Shown one piece after another: positions 36,563-48,971 of a DNA stretch of 64,000 bases. The stretch lies in contig OX246745.1 of assembly GCA_945910005.1 (NCBI GenBank), positions 39,522,419-39,586,418 of the forward strand. Direction: 5' to 3'. The DNA comes from Isoperla grammatica (Eukaryota > Arthropoda > Insecta > Plecoptera > Perlodidae). Below the pieces are notes generated by a model. The model did not search any database, was not told the origin of the DNA, and saw only the letters and a program-made list of their open reading frames with translations. The translations under genes were made by a program, and so were the position numbers. Position 1 is the stretch's first letter; every line of letters starts with the position of its first letter.

Positions 36563-39500
36563 TAAGCCCGGCCATGTGTAGTGAGTATAGTAGTGAGTGT
36601 GCAATGCTACGCTGCTTCTGTAAGCCAGGCTGTCAGTCTAGTAATCCCGGACATGTGTAGTGAGTTTAGTAGTGAGTGTGCAATGCTACGCTGCTTCTGT
36701 GAGCCAGGCTGTCAGTCTAGTAAGCCCGGACATGTGTAGTGAGTATAGTAGTGAGTGTGCAATGCTACGCTGCTTCTGTCAGCCAGGCTGTCAGTCTAGT
36801 AAGCCCGGACATGTGTAGTGAGTATAGTAGTGAGTGTGCAATGCTACGCTGCTTCTGTCAGCCAGGCTGTCAGTCTAGTAAGCCCGGACATGTGTAGTGA
36901 GTATAGTAGTGAGTGAGTGTGCAATGCTACGCTACTTCTGTGAGCCAGACTGTCAGTCTAGTAAGCCCGGACATGTGTAGTGAGTATAGTAGTGAGTGAG
37001 TGTGCAATGCTACGCTGCTTCTGTGAGCCAGGCTGTCAGTCTAGTAAGCCCGGACATGTGTAGTGAGTGTAGTAGTGAGTGAGTGTGCAATGCTACGCTG
37101 CTTCTGTGAGCCAGGCTGTCAGTCTAGTAAGCCCGGCCATGTGTAGTGAGTATAGTAGTGAGTGTGCAATGCTACGCTGCTTCTGTGAGCCAGGCTGTCA
37201 GTCTAGTAAGCCCGGACATGTGTAGTGAGTATAGTAGTGAGTGTGCAATGCTACGCTGCTTCTGTGAGCCAGGCTGTCAGTCTAGTAAGCCCGGACATGT
37301 GTAGTGAGTATAGTAGTGAGTGTGCAATGCTACGCTGCTTCTGTCAGCCAGGCTGTCAGTCTAGTAAGCCCGGACATGTGTAGTGAGTATAGTAGTGAGT
37401 GTGCAATGCTACGCTGCTTCTGTGAGCCAGGCTGTCAGTCTAGTAAGCCCGGACATGTGTAGTGAGTATAGTAGTGAGTAAGTGTGCAATGCTACGCTGC
37501 TTCTGTCAGCCAGGCTGTCAGTCTAGTAAGCCCGGACATGGGTAGTGAGTATAGTAGTGAGTGTGCAATGCTACGCTGCTTCTGTCAGCCAGGCTGTCAG
37601 TCTAGTAAGCCCGGCCATGTGTAGTGAGTATAGTAGTGAGTGAGTGTGCAATGCTACGCTGCTTCTGTGAGCCAGGCTGTCAGTCTAGTAAGCCCGGACA
37701 TGTGTAGTGAGTATAGTAGTGAGTGAGTGTGCAATGCTATGCTGCTTCTGTGAGCCAGGCTGTCAGTCTAGTAAGCCCGGACATGTGTATAGTGAGTATA
37801 GTAGTGAGTGAGTGTGCAATGCTATGCTGCTTCTGTGAGCCAGGCTGTCAGTCAAGTAAGCCCGGACATGTGTAGTGAGTATAGTATTGAGTGAGTGTGC
37901 AATGCTACGCTGCTTCTGTGAGCCAGGCTGTCAGTCTAGTAAGCCCGGACATGTGTAGTGAGTATAGAAGTGAGTGTGCAATGCTACGCTGCTTCTGTCA
38001 GCCAGGCTGTCAGTCTAGTAAACCCGGACATGTTAGTGAGTATAGTAGTGAGTGTGCAATGCTACGCTGCTTCTGTCAGCCAGGCTGTCGGTCTAGTAAG
38101 CCCGGACATGTGTAGTGAGTATAGTAGTGAGTGAGTGTGCAATGCTACGCTGCTTCTGTCAGCCAGGCTGTCAGTCTAGTAAGCGGACATGTGTAGTGAG
38201 TATAGTAGTGAGTGTGCAATGCTACGCTGCTTCTGTGAGCCAGGCTGTCAGTCTAGTAAGCCCGGACATGTGTAGTGAGTATAGTAGTGAGTGTGCAATG
38301 CTACGCTGCTTCTGTCAGCCAGGCTGTCAGTCTAGTAAGCCCGGACATGTGTAGTGAGTATAGTAGTGAGTGTGCAATGCTACGCTGCTTCTGTGAGCCA
38401 GGCTGTCAGTCTAGTAAGCCCGGACATGTGTAGTGAGTATAGTAGTGAGTGTGCAATGCTACGCTGCTTCTGTCAGCCAGGCTGTCAGTCTAGTAAGCCT
38501 GGACATGTGTAGTGAGTATAGTAGTGAGTGTGCAATGCTACGCTGCTTCTGTCAGCCAGGCTGTCAGTCTAGTAAGCCCGGACATGTGTAGTGAGTATAG
38601 TAGTGAGTGTGCAATGCTACGCTGCTTCTGTCAGCCAGGCTGTCAGTCTAGTAAGCCCGGACATGTGTAGTGAGTATAGTAGTGAGTGTGCAATGCTACG
38701 CTGCTTCTGTCAGCCAGGCTGTCAGTCTAGTAAGCCCGGACGTGTGTAGTGAGTATAGTAGTGAGTGTGCAATGCTACGCTGCTTCTGTCAGCCAGGCTG
38801 TCAGTCTAGTAAGCCCGGACATGTGTAGTGAGTATAGTAGTGAGTGAGTGTGCAATGCTATGCTGCTTCTGTGAGCCAGGCTGTCAGTCTAGTAAGCCCG
38901 GACATGTGTAGTGAGTATAGTAGTGAGTGAGTGTGCAATGCTATGCTGCTTCTGTGAGCCAGGCTGTCAGTCTAGTAAGCCCGGACATGTGTAGTGAGTA
39001 TAGAAGTGAGTGTGCAATGCTACGCTGCTTCTGTTAGCCAGGCTGTCAGTCTAGTAAGCCCGGACATGTGTAGTGAGTATAGTAGTGAGTGTGCAATGCT
39101 ACGCTGCTTCTGTGAGCCAGGCTGTCAGTCTAGTAAGCCCGGACATGTGTAGTGAGTATAGTAGTGAGTGAGTGTGCAATGCTACGCTGCTTCTGTCAGC
39201 CAGGCTGTCAGTCTAGTAAGCGGACATGTGTAGTGAGTATAGTAGTGAGTGTGCAATGCTACGCTGCTTCTGTGAGCCAGGCTGTCAGTCTAGTAAGCCC
39301 GGACATGTGTAGTGAGTATAGTAGTGAGTGGGCAATGCTACGCTGCTTCTGTCAGCCAGGCTGTCAGTCTAGTAAGCCCGGACATGTGTAGTGAGAAAAG
39401 TAGTGAGTGTGCAATGCTACGCTGTTTCTGTCAGCCAGGCTGTCAGTCTAGTAAGCCCGGCCATGTGTAGTGAGTAAAGTAGTGAGTGTGCAATGCTACG

Positions 39501-39652
39501 CTGCTTCTGTGAGCCAGGCTGTCAGTCTAGTAAGCCCGGACATGTGTAGTGAGTATAGTAGTGAGTGTGCAATGCTACGCTGCTTCTGTGAGCCAGGCTG
39601 TCAGTCTAGTAAGCCCGGACATGTGTAGTGAGTATAGTAGTGAGTGAGTGTG

Positions 39653-39680
39653 CAATTCTACGCTGCTTCTGTAAGTCTAG
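39653..39680 (+). repeat. 12 bp-loss monomer, copy 10 (GTAAGTCTAG form)
   Basis: The junction reads CTGTAAGTCTAG, a later C-to-A change. GAGTTTTCTAG follows in the second monomer downstream. Confidence 0.92.
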
Positions 39681-40040
39681 TAAGCCCGGCCATGTGTAGT
39701 GAGTATAGTAGTGAGTGTGCAATGCTACGCTGCTTCTGTAAGCCAGGCTGTCAGTCTAGTAATCCCGGACATGTGTAGTGAGTTTTCTAGTGAGTGTGCA
39801 ATGCTACGCTGCTTCTGTGAGCCAGGCTGTCAGTCTAGTAAGCCCGGACATGTGTAGTGAGTATAGTAGTGAGTGTGCAATGCTACGCTGCTTCTGTCAG
39901 CCAGGCTGTCAGTCTAGTAAGCCCGGACATGTGTAGTGAGTATAGTAGTGAGTGTGCAATGCTACGCTGCTTCTGTCAGCCAGGCTGTCAGTCTAGTAAG
40001 CCCGGACATGTGTAGTGAGTATAGTAGTGAGTGAGTGTGC

Positions 40041-40410
40041 AATGCTACGCTGCTTCTGTCAGCCAGGCTGTCAGTCTAGTAAGCCCGGACATGTGTAGTG
40101 AGTATAGTAGTGAGTGTGCAATGCTACGCTGCTTCTGTCAGCCAGGCTGTCAGTCTAGTAAGCCCGGACATGTGTAGTGAGTATAGTAGTGAGTGTGCAA
40201 TGCTACGCTGCTTCTGTCAGCCAGGCTGTCAGTCTAGTAAGCCCGGACATGTGTAGTGAGTATAGTAGTGAGTGTGCAATGCTACGCTGCTTCTGTCAGC
40301 CAGGCTGTCAGTCTAGTAAGCCCGGACATGTGTAGTGAGTATAGTAGTGAGTGTGCAATGCTACGCTGCTTCTGTCAGCCAGGCTGTCAGTCTAGTAAGC
40401 CCGGACATGT
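40041..40410 (+). repeat. Run of near-identical consensus monomers at a segment junction
   Basis: About five successive CAGCC-type 79 bp monomers with almost no differences sit between the two ~6.2 kb segment copies. The matching place in copy 2 (about 46,600) goes straight to the GCTACTTCTG monomer. Such a local homogeneous run is what a recent small expansion at the exchange point would leave. Similar runs occur at about 38,460-38,810 and 48,140-48,540. Confidence 0.65.
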
Positions 40411-43186
40411 GTAGTGAGTATAGTTGTGAGTGAGTGTGCAATGCTACGCTACTTCTGTGAGCCAGACTGTCAGTCTAGTAAGCCCGGACATGTGTAGTGA
40501 GTATAGTAGTGAGTGAGTGTGCAATGCTACGCTGCTTCTGTCAGCCAGGCTGTCAGTCTAGTAAGCCCGGACATGTGTAGTGGTTGTAATAGTGAGTGAG
40601 TGTGCAATGCTACGCTGCTTCTGTGAGCCAGGCTTTCAGTCTAGTAAGCCCGGCCATGTGTAGTGAGTATAGTAGTGAGTGTGCAATGCTACGCTGCTTC
40701 TGTGAGCCAGGCTGTCAGTCTAGTAAGCCCGGACATGTGTAGTGAGTATAGTAGTGAGTGTGCAATGCTACGCTGCTTCTGTGAGCCAGGCTGTCAGTCT
40801 AGTAAGCCCGGACATGTGTAGTGAGTATAGAAGTGAGTGTGCAATGCTACGCTGCTTCTGTCAGCCAGGCTGTCAGTCTAGTAAGCCCGGACATGTGTAG
40901 TGAGTATAGTAGTGAGTGAGCAATGCAACGCTGCTTCTGTGAGACAGGCTGTCAGTCTAGTAGGCCCGGACATGTGTAGTGAGTATAGTAGTGAGTGTGC
41001 AATGCTACGCTGCTTCTGTCAGCCAGGCTCTCAGTCTAGTAAGCCCGGACATGTGTAGTGAGTATAGTAGTGAGTGTGCAATGCTACGCTGCTTCTGTGA
41101 GCCAGGCTGTCAGTCTAGTAAGCCCGGACATGTGTAGTGAGTATAGTAGTGAGTGAGTGTGCAATGCTACGCTGCTTCTGTCAGCCAGGCTGTCAGTCTA
41201 GTAAGCCCGGACATGTGTAGTGAGTATAGTAGTAAGTGTGCAATGCTACGCTGCTTCTGTGAGCCAGGCTGTCAGTCTAGTAAGCCCGGACATGTGTAGT
41301 GAGTATAGTTGTGAGTGAGTGTGCAATGCTACGCTGCTTCTGTGAGCCAGGCTGTCAGTCTAGTAAGCCCGGCCATGTGTAGTGAGTATAGTAGTGAGTG
41401 AGTGTGCAATGCTACGCTGCTTCTGTGAGCCAGGTTGTCAGTCTAGTAAGCCCGGACATGTGTAGTGAGTATAGTAGTGAGTGTGCAATGCTACGCTGCT
41501 TCTGTGAGCTAGGCTGTCAGTCTAGTAAGCCCGGAAATGTGTAGTGAGTATAGTAGTGAGTGAGTGTGCAATGCTACGCTGCTTCTGTCAGCCAGGCTGT
41601 CAGTCTAGTAAGCCCGGACATGTGTAGTGAGTATAGTAGTGAGTGTGCAATGCTACGCTGCTTCTGTAAGCCAGGCTGTAAGTCTACTAAGCCCGGACAT
41701 GTGTAATGAGTATAGTAGTGAGTGAGTGTGCAATGCTACGCTGCTTCTGTGAGCCAGGCTGTCAGTCTAGTAGGCCCGGACATGTGTAGTGAGTATAGTA
41801 GTGAGTGTGCAATGCTACGCTGTTTCTATGAGCCAGGCTGTCAGTCTAGTAGGCCCGGACATGTGTAGTGAGTATAGTAGTGAGTGTGCAATGCTACGCT
41901 GCTTCTGTAAGCCAGGCTGTCAGTCTAGTAAGCCCGGACATGTGTAGTGAGTATAGTAGTGAGTGAGTGTGCAATGCTACGCTGCTTCTGTCAGCCAGGC
42001 TGTCAGTCTAGTAAGCCCGGACATGTGTAGTGAGTATAGTAGTGAGTGAGTGTGCAATGCTACGCTGCTTCTGTCAGCCAGGCTGTCAGTCTAGTAAGCC
42101 CGGACATGTGTAGTGAGTATAGTAGTGAGTGTGCAATGCTACGCTGCTTCTGTCAGCCAGGCTGTCAGTCTAGTAAGCCCGGCCATGTGTAGTGAGTATA
42201 GTAGTGAGTGAGTGTGCAATGCTACGCTGCTTCTGTGAGCCAGGCTGTCAGTCTAGAAAGCCCGGACATGTGTAGTGAGTATAGTAGTGAGTGAGTGTGC
42301 AATGCTATGCTGCTTCTGTGAGCCAGGCTGTCAGTCTAGTAAGCCCGGACATGTGTAGTGAGTATAGTAGTGAGTGAGTGTGCAATGATATGCTGCTTCT
42401 GTGAGCCAGGCTGTCAGTCTAGTAAGCCCGGACATGTGTAGTAAGTATAGTAGTGAGTGAATGTGCAATGCTATGCTGCTTCTGTGAGCCAGGCTGTCAG
42501 TCTAGTAAGCCCGGACATGTGTAGTGAGTATAGTAGTGAGTGAGTGTGCAATGCTATGCTGCTTCTGTGAGCCAGGCTGTCAGTCTAGTAAGCCCGGACA
42601 TGTGTTGTGAGTATAGAAGTGAGTGTGCAATGCTACGCTGCTTCTGTCAGCCAGGCTTTCAGTCTAGTAAGCCCGGACATGTGTAGTGAGTATAGTAGTG
42701 AGTGTGCAATGCTACGCTGCTTCTGTGAGCCAGGCTGTCAGTCTAGTAAGCCCGGACATGTGTAGTGAGTATAGTAGTGAGTGAGTGTGCAATGCTACGC
42801 TGCTTCTGTCAGCCAGGCTGTCAGTCTAGTAAGCGGACATGTGTAGTGAGTATAGTAGTGAGTGTGCAATGCTACGCTGCTTCTGTGAGCTAGGCTGTCA
42901 GTCTAGTAAGCCCGGACATGTGTAGTGAGTATAGTAGTGAGTGTGCAATGCTACGCTGCTTCTGTCAGCCAGGCTGTCAGTCTAGTAAGCCCGGACATGT
43001 GTAGTGAGTATAGTAGTTAGTGTGCAATGCTACGCTGTTTCTGTCAGCCAGGCTGTCAGTCTAGTAAGCCTGGCCATGTGTAGTGAGTATAGTAGTGAGT
43101 GTGCAATGCTACGCTGCTTCTGTGAGCCAGGCTGTCAGTCTAGTAAGCCCGGACATGTGTAGTGAGTATAGTAGTGAGTGAGTGTG

Positions 43187-43214
43187 CAATTCTACGCTGC
43201 TTCTGTCAGTCTAG
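43187..43214 (+). repeat. 12 bp-loss monomer, copy 11
   Basis: This is the standard form and the partner of copy 9 in the ~6.2 kb segment duplication (offset 6,652). Confidence 0.92.
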
Positions 43215-46200
43215 TAAGCCCGGCCATGTGTAGTGAGTATAGTAGTGAGTGTGCAATGCTACGCTGCTTCTGTAAGCCAGGCTGTCAGTCTAGTAATCCC
43301 GGACATGTGTAGTGAGTTTAGTAGTGAGTGTGCAATGCTACGCTGCTTCTGTGAGCCAGGCTGTCAGTCTAGTAAGCCCGGACATGTGTAGTGAGTATAG
43401 TAGTGAGTGTGCAATGCTACGCTGCTTCTGTCAGCCAGGCTGTCAGTCTAGTAAGCCCGGACATGTGTAGTGAGTATAGTAGTGAGTGTGCAATGCTACG
43501 CTGCTTCTGTCAGCCAGGCTGTCAGTCTAGTAAGCCCGGACATGTGTAGTGAGTATAGTAGTGAGTGAGTGTGCAATGCTACGCTACTTCTGTGAGCCAG
43601 ACTGTCAGTCTAGTAAGCCCGGACATGTGTAGTGAGTATAGTAGTGAGTGAGTGTGCAATGCTACGCTGCTTCTGTGAGCCAGGCTGTCAGTCTAGTAAG
43701 CCCGGACATGTGTAGTGAGTGTAGTAGTGAGTGAGTGTGCAATGCTACGCTGCTTCTGTGAGCCAGGCTGTCAGTCTAGTAAGCCCGGCCATGTGTAGTG
43801 AGTATAGTAGTGAGTGTGCAATGCTACGCTGCTTCTGTGAGCCAGGCTGTCAGTCTAGTAAGCCCGGACATGTGTAGTGAGTATAGTAGTGAGTGTGCAA
43901 TGCTACGCTGCTTCTGTGAGCCAGGCTGTCAGTCTAGTAAGCCCGGACATGTGTAGTGAGTATAGTAGTGAGTGTGCAATGCTACGCTGCTTCTGTCAGC
44001 CAGGCTGTCAGTCTAGTAAGCCCGGACATGTGTAGTGAGTATAGTAGTGAGTGTGCAATGCTACGCTGCTTCTGTGATCCAGGCTGTCAGTCTAGTAAGC
44101 CCGGACATGTGTAGTGAGTATAGTAGTGAGTAAGTGTGCAATGCTACGCTGCTTCTGTCAGCCAGGCTGTCAGTCTAGTAAGCCCGGACATGGGTAGTGA
44201 GTATAGTAGTGAGTGTGCAATGCTACGCTGCTTCTGTCAGCCAGGCTGTCAGTCTAGTAAGCCCGGCCATGTGTAGTGAGTATAGTAGTGAGTGAGTGTG
44301 CAATGCTACGCTGCTTCTGTGAGCCAGGCTGTCAGTCTAGTAAGCCCGGACATGTGTAGTGAGTATAGTAGTGATTGAGTGTGCAATGCTATGCTGCTTC
44401 TGTGAGCCAGGCTGTCAGTCTAGTAAGCCCGGACATGTGTAGTGAGTATAGTAGTGAGTGAGTGTGCAATGCTATGCTGCTTCTGTGAGCCAGGCTGTCA
44501 GTCTAGTAAGCCCGGACATGTGTAGTGAGTATAGTAGTGAGTGAGTGTGCAATGCTATGCTGCTTCTGTGAGCCAGGCTGTCAGTCTAGTAAGCCCGGAC
44601 ATGTGTAGTGAGTATAGAAGTGAGTGTGCAATGCTACGCTGCTTCTGTCAGCCAGGCTGTCAGTCTAGTAAGCCCGGACATGTTAGTGAGTATAGTAGTG
44701 AGTGTGCAATGCTACGCTGCTTCTGTCAGCCAGGCTGTCGGTCTAGTAAGCCCAGACATGTGTAGTGAGTATAGTAGTGAGTGAGTGTGCAATGCTACGC
44801 TGCTTCTGTCAGCCAGGCTGTCAGTCTAGTAAGCGGACATGTGTAGTGAGTATAGTAGTGAGTGTGCAATGCTACGCTGCTTCTGTGAGCCAGGCTGTCA
44901 GTCTAGTAAGCCCGGACATGTGTAGTGAGTATAGTAGTGAGTGTGCAATGCTACGCTGCTTCTGTCAGCCAGGCTGTCAGTCTAGTAAGCCCGGACATGT
45001 GTAGTGAGTATAGTAGTGAGTGTGCAATGCTACGCTGCTTCTGTGAGCCAGGCTGTCAGTCTAGTAAGCCCGGACATGTGTAGTGAGTATAGTAGTGAGT
45101 GTGCAATGCTACGCTGCTTCTGTCAGCCAGGCTGTCAGTCTAGTAAGCCTGGACATGTGTAGTGAGTATAGTAGTGAGTGTGCAATGCTACGCTGCTTCT
45201 GTCAGCCAGGCTGTCAGTCTAGTAAGCCCGGACATGTGTAGTGAGTATAGTAGTGAGTGTGCAATGCTACGCTGCTTCTGTCAGCCAGGCTGTCAGTCTA
45301 GTAAGCCCGGACATGTGTAGTGAGTATAGTAGTGAGTGTGCAATGCTACGCTGCTTCTGTCAGCCAGGCTGTCAGTCTAGTAAGCCCGGACGTGTGTAGT
45401 GAGTATAGTAGTGAGTGTGCAATGCTACGCTGCTTCTGTCAGCCAGGCTGTCAGTCTAGTAAGCCCGGACATGTGTAGTGAGTATAGTAGTGAGTGAGTG
45501 TGCAATGCTATGCTGCTTCTGTGAGCCAGGCTGTCAGTCTAGTAAGCCCGGACATGTGTAGTGAGTATAGTAGTGAGTGAGTGTGCAATGCTATGCTGCT
45601 TCTGTGAGCCAGGCTGTCAGTCTAGTAAGCCCGGACATGTGTAGTGAGTATAGAAGTGAGTGTGCAATGCTACGCTGCTTCTGTTAGCCAGGCTGTCAGT
45701 CTAGTAAGCCCGGACATGTGTAGTGAGTATAGTAGTGAGTGTGCAATGCTACGCTGCTTCTGTGAGCCAGGCTGTCAGTCTAGTAAGCCCGGACATGTGT
45801 AGTGAGTATAGTAGTGAGTGAGTGTGCAATGCTACGCTGCTTCTGTCAGCCAGGCTGTCAGTCTAGTAAGCGGACATGTGTAGTGAGTATAGTAGTGAGT
45901 GTGCAATGCTACGCTGCTTCTGTGAGCCAGGCTGTCAGTCTAGTAAGCCCGGACATGTGTAGTGAGTATAGTAGTGAGTGGGCAATGCTACGCTGCTTCT
46001 GTCAGCCAGGCTGTCAGTCTAGTAAGCCCGGACATGTGTAGTGAGTATAGTAGTGAGTGTGCAATGCTACGCTGCTTCTGTGAGCCAGGCTGTCAGTCTA
46101 GTAAGCCCGGCCATGTGTAGTGAGTAAAGTAGTGAGTGTGCAATGCTACGCTGCTTCTGTGAGCCAGGCTGTCAGTCTAGTAAGCCCGGACATGTGTAGT

Positions 46201-46223
46201 GAGTATAGTAGTGAGTGAGTGTG

Positions 46224-46251
46224 CAATTCTACGCTGCTTCTGTAAGTCTAG
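46224..46251 (+). repeat. 12 bp-loss monomer, copy 12 (GTAAGTCTAG form)
   Basis: It is the partner of copy 10 (offset 6,571), with the same C-to-A change and GAGTTTTCTAG downstream. Confidence 0.92.
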
Positions 46252-48943
46252 TAAGCCCGGCCATGTGTAGTGAGTATAGTAGTGAGTGTGCAATGCTACG
46301 CTGCTTCTGTAAGCCAGGCTGTCAGTCTAGTAATCCCGGACATGTGTAGTGAGTTTTCTAGTGAGTGTGCAATGCTACGCTGCTTCTGTGAGCCAGGCTG
46401 TCAGTCTAGTAAGCCCGGACATGTGTAGTGAGTATAGTAGTGAGTGTGCAATGCTACGCTGCTTCTGTCAGCCAGGCTGTCAGTCTAGTAAGCCCGGACA
46501 TGTGTAGTGAGTATAGTAGTGAGTGTGCAATGCTACGCTGCTTCTGTCAGCCAGGCTGTCAGTCTAGTAAGCCCGGACATGTGTAGTGAGTATAGTAGTG
46601 AGTGAGTGTGCAATGCTACGCTACTTCTGTGAGCCAGAATGTCAGTCTAGTAAGCCCGGACATGTGTAGTGAGTATAGTAGTGAGTGAGTGTGCAATGCT
46701 ACGCTGCTTCTGTGAGCCAGGCTGTCAGTCTAGTAAGCCCGGACATGTGTAGTGAGTGTAGTAGTGAGTGAGTGTGCAATGCTACGCTGCTTCTGTGAGC
46801 CAGGCTGTCAGTCTAGTAAGCCCGGCCATGTGTAGTGAGTATAGTAGTGAGTGTGCAATGCTACGCTGCTTCTGTGAGCCAGGCTGTCAGTCTAGTAAGC
46901 CCGGACATGTGTAGTGAGTATAGTAGTGAGTGTGCAATGCTACGCTGCTTCTGTGAGCCAGGCTGTCAGTCTAGTAAGCCCGGACATGTGTAGTGAGTAT
47001 AGTAGTGAGTGTGCAATGCTACGCTGCTTCTGTCAGCCAGGCTGTCAGTCTAGTAAGCCCGGACATGTGTAGTGAGTATAGTAGTGAGTGTGCAATGCTA
47101 CGCTGCTTCTGTGAGCCAGGCTGTCAGTCTAGTAAGCCCGGACATGTGTAGTGAGTATAGTAGTGAGTGAGTGTGCAATGCTACGCTGCTTCTGTCAGCC
47201 AGGCTGTCAGTCTAGTAAGCCCGGACATGGGTAGTGAGTATAGTAGTGAGTGTGTAATGCTACGCTGCTTCTGTCAGCCAGGCTGTCAGTCTAGTAAGCC
47301 CGGCCATGTGTAGTGAGTATAGTAGTGAGTGAGTGTGCAATGCTACGCTGCTTCTGTGAGCCAGGCTGTCAGTCTAGTAAGCCCGGACATGTGTAGTGAG
47401 TATAGTAGTGAGTGAGTGTGCAATGCTATGCTGCTTCTGTGAGCCAGGCTGTCAGTCTAGTAAGCCCGGACATGTGTAGTGAGTATAGTAGTGAGTGAGT
47501 GTGCAATGCTATGCTGCTTCTGTGAGCCAGGCTGTCAGTCTAGTAAGCCCGGACATGTGTAGTGAGTATAGTAGTGAGTGAGTGTGCAATGCTATGCTGC
47601 TTCTGTGAGCCAGGCTGTCAGTCTTGTAAGCCCGGACATGTGTAGGGAGTATAGAAGTGAGTGTGCAATGCTACGCTGCTTCTGTCAGCCAGGCTGTCAG
47701 TCTAGTAAGCCCGGACATGTGTAGTGAGTATAGTAGTGAGTGTGCAATGCTACGCTGCTTCTGTCAGCCAGGCTGTCGGTCTAGTAAGCCCGGACATGTG
47801 TAGTGAGTATAGTAGTGAGTGAGTGTGCAATGGTACGCTTCTTCTGTCAGCCAGGCTGTCAGTCTAGTAAGCGGACATGTGTAGTGAGTATAGTAGTGAG
47901 TGTGCAATGCTACGCTGCTTCTGTGAGCCAGGCTGTCAGTCTAGTAAGCCCGGACATGTGTAGTGAGTATAGTAGTGAGTGTGCAATGCTACGCTGCTTC
48001 TGTCAGCCAGGCTGTCAGTCTAGTAAGCCCGGACATGTGTAGTGAGTATAGTAGTGAGTGTGCAATGCTACGCTGCTTCTGTGAGCCAGGCTGTCAGTCT
48101 AGTAAGCCCGGACATGTGTAGTGAGTATAGTAGTGAGTGTGCAATGCTACGCTGCTTCTGTCAGCCAGGCTGTCAGTCTAGTAAGCCTGGACATGTGTAG
48201 TGAGTATAGTAGTGAGTGTGCAATGCTACGCTGCTTCTGCCAGCCAGGCTGTCAGTCTAGTAAGCCCGGACATGTGTAGTGAGTATAGTAGTGAGTGTGC
48301 AATGCTACGCTGCTTCTGTCAGCCAGGCTGTCAGTCTAGTAAGCCCGGACATGTGTAGTGAGTATAGTAGTGAGTGTGCAATGCTACGCTGCTTCTGTCA
48401 GCCAGGCTGGTAGTCTAGTAAGCCCGGACATGTGTAGTGAGTATAGTAGTGAGTGTGCAATGCTACGCTGCTTCTGTCAGCCAGGCTGTCAGTCTAGTAA
48501 GCCCGGACATGTGTAGTGAGTATAGTAGTGAGTGTGCAATGCTACGCTGCTTCTGTCAGCCGAGCTGTCAGTCTAGTAAGCCCGGACATGTGTAGTGAGT
48601 ATAGTAGTGAGTGTGCAATGCTACGCTGATTCTGTCAGCCAGGCTGTCAGTCTAGTAAGCCCGGACATGTGTAGTGAGTATAGTAGTGAGTGAGTGTGCA
48701 ATGCTACGCTACTTCTGTGAGCCAGGCTGTCAGTCTAGTAAGCCCGGACATGTGTAGTGAGTATAGTAGTGAGTGAGTGTGCAATGCTACGCTGCTTCTG
48801 TCAGCCAGGCTGTCAGTCTAGTAAGCCCGGACATGTGTAGTGAGTATAGTAGTGAGTGTGCAATGCTACGCTGCTTCTGTGAGCCAGGCTGTCAGTCTAG
48901 TAAGCCCGGACATGTGTAGTGAGTATAGTAGTTAGTGAGTGTG

Positions 48944-48971
48944 CAATTCTACGCTGCTTCTTTCAGTCTAG
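48944..48971 (+). repeat. 12 bp-loss monomer, copy 13
   Basis: The junction reads CTTTCAGTCTAG, and the preceding tract is GTTAGTGAGTG. The next monomer has TAATCACGG rather than TAATCCCGG. Confidence 0.9.

Larger units (their letters stand above)
19763..39035 (+). repeat. Block B: second copy of the ~19.6 kb higher-order segment
   Basis: This is the downstream partner of block A and shows the same ordered series of rare variants. Relative to A it lacks three monomers near 23,400 (241 bp). It carries an extra ~1.9 kb at about 24,130-26,050, two more monomers near 26,580-26,740, and about eight more between 28,800 and 30,580. It has one copy of the ~2.7 kb unit that A has twice. The stretch 19,441-19,762 would correspond to sequence lying before base 1. 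The order of markers, not overall similarity, supports the match, because any two parts of this array look alike. Confidence 0.85.
33842..40040 (+). repeat. ~6.2 kb segment, copy 1 (offset ~6.57-6.65 kb)
   Basis: Landmarks recur downstream: GTAGTGAGTATAGTTGTGAG at 33,842 and 40,411, GTGGTTGTAA at 34,011 and 40,580, GTAATGAG at 35,134 and 41,703, AAGCGG at 36,179 and 42,831, at 38,181 and 44,831, and at 39,218 and 45,868, and AGTTTTCTAG at 39,781 and 46,352. The offset moves 6,569, 6,652, 6,650, 6,571. Copy 2 gains one 83 bp monomer near 42,430, copy 1 carries 2 extra bases (GTGTATAGTGAG near 37,786), and copy 1 has one extra 79 bp monomer near 39,540. It overlaps the end of block B, so this duplication came after, or independently of, the A/B event. 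Confidence 0.85.
40411..46610 (+). repeat. ~6.2 kb segment, copy 2
   Basis: This is the downstream partner of 33,842-40,040. It has an extra monomer near 42,430 with GTAGTAAGTATAG and GAATGTGC variants, and lacks the extra 79 bp monomer of copy 1 near 39,540. It includes the pair of AAGCGG markers 1,037 bp apart (44,831 and 45,868) that copy 1 has at 38,181 and 39,218. Correspondence ends near 46,610, where GAGCCAGAATG replaces the expected consensus run. Confidence 0.85.
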
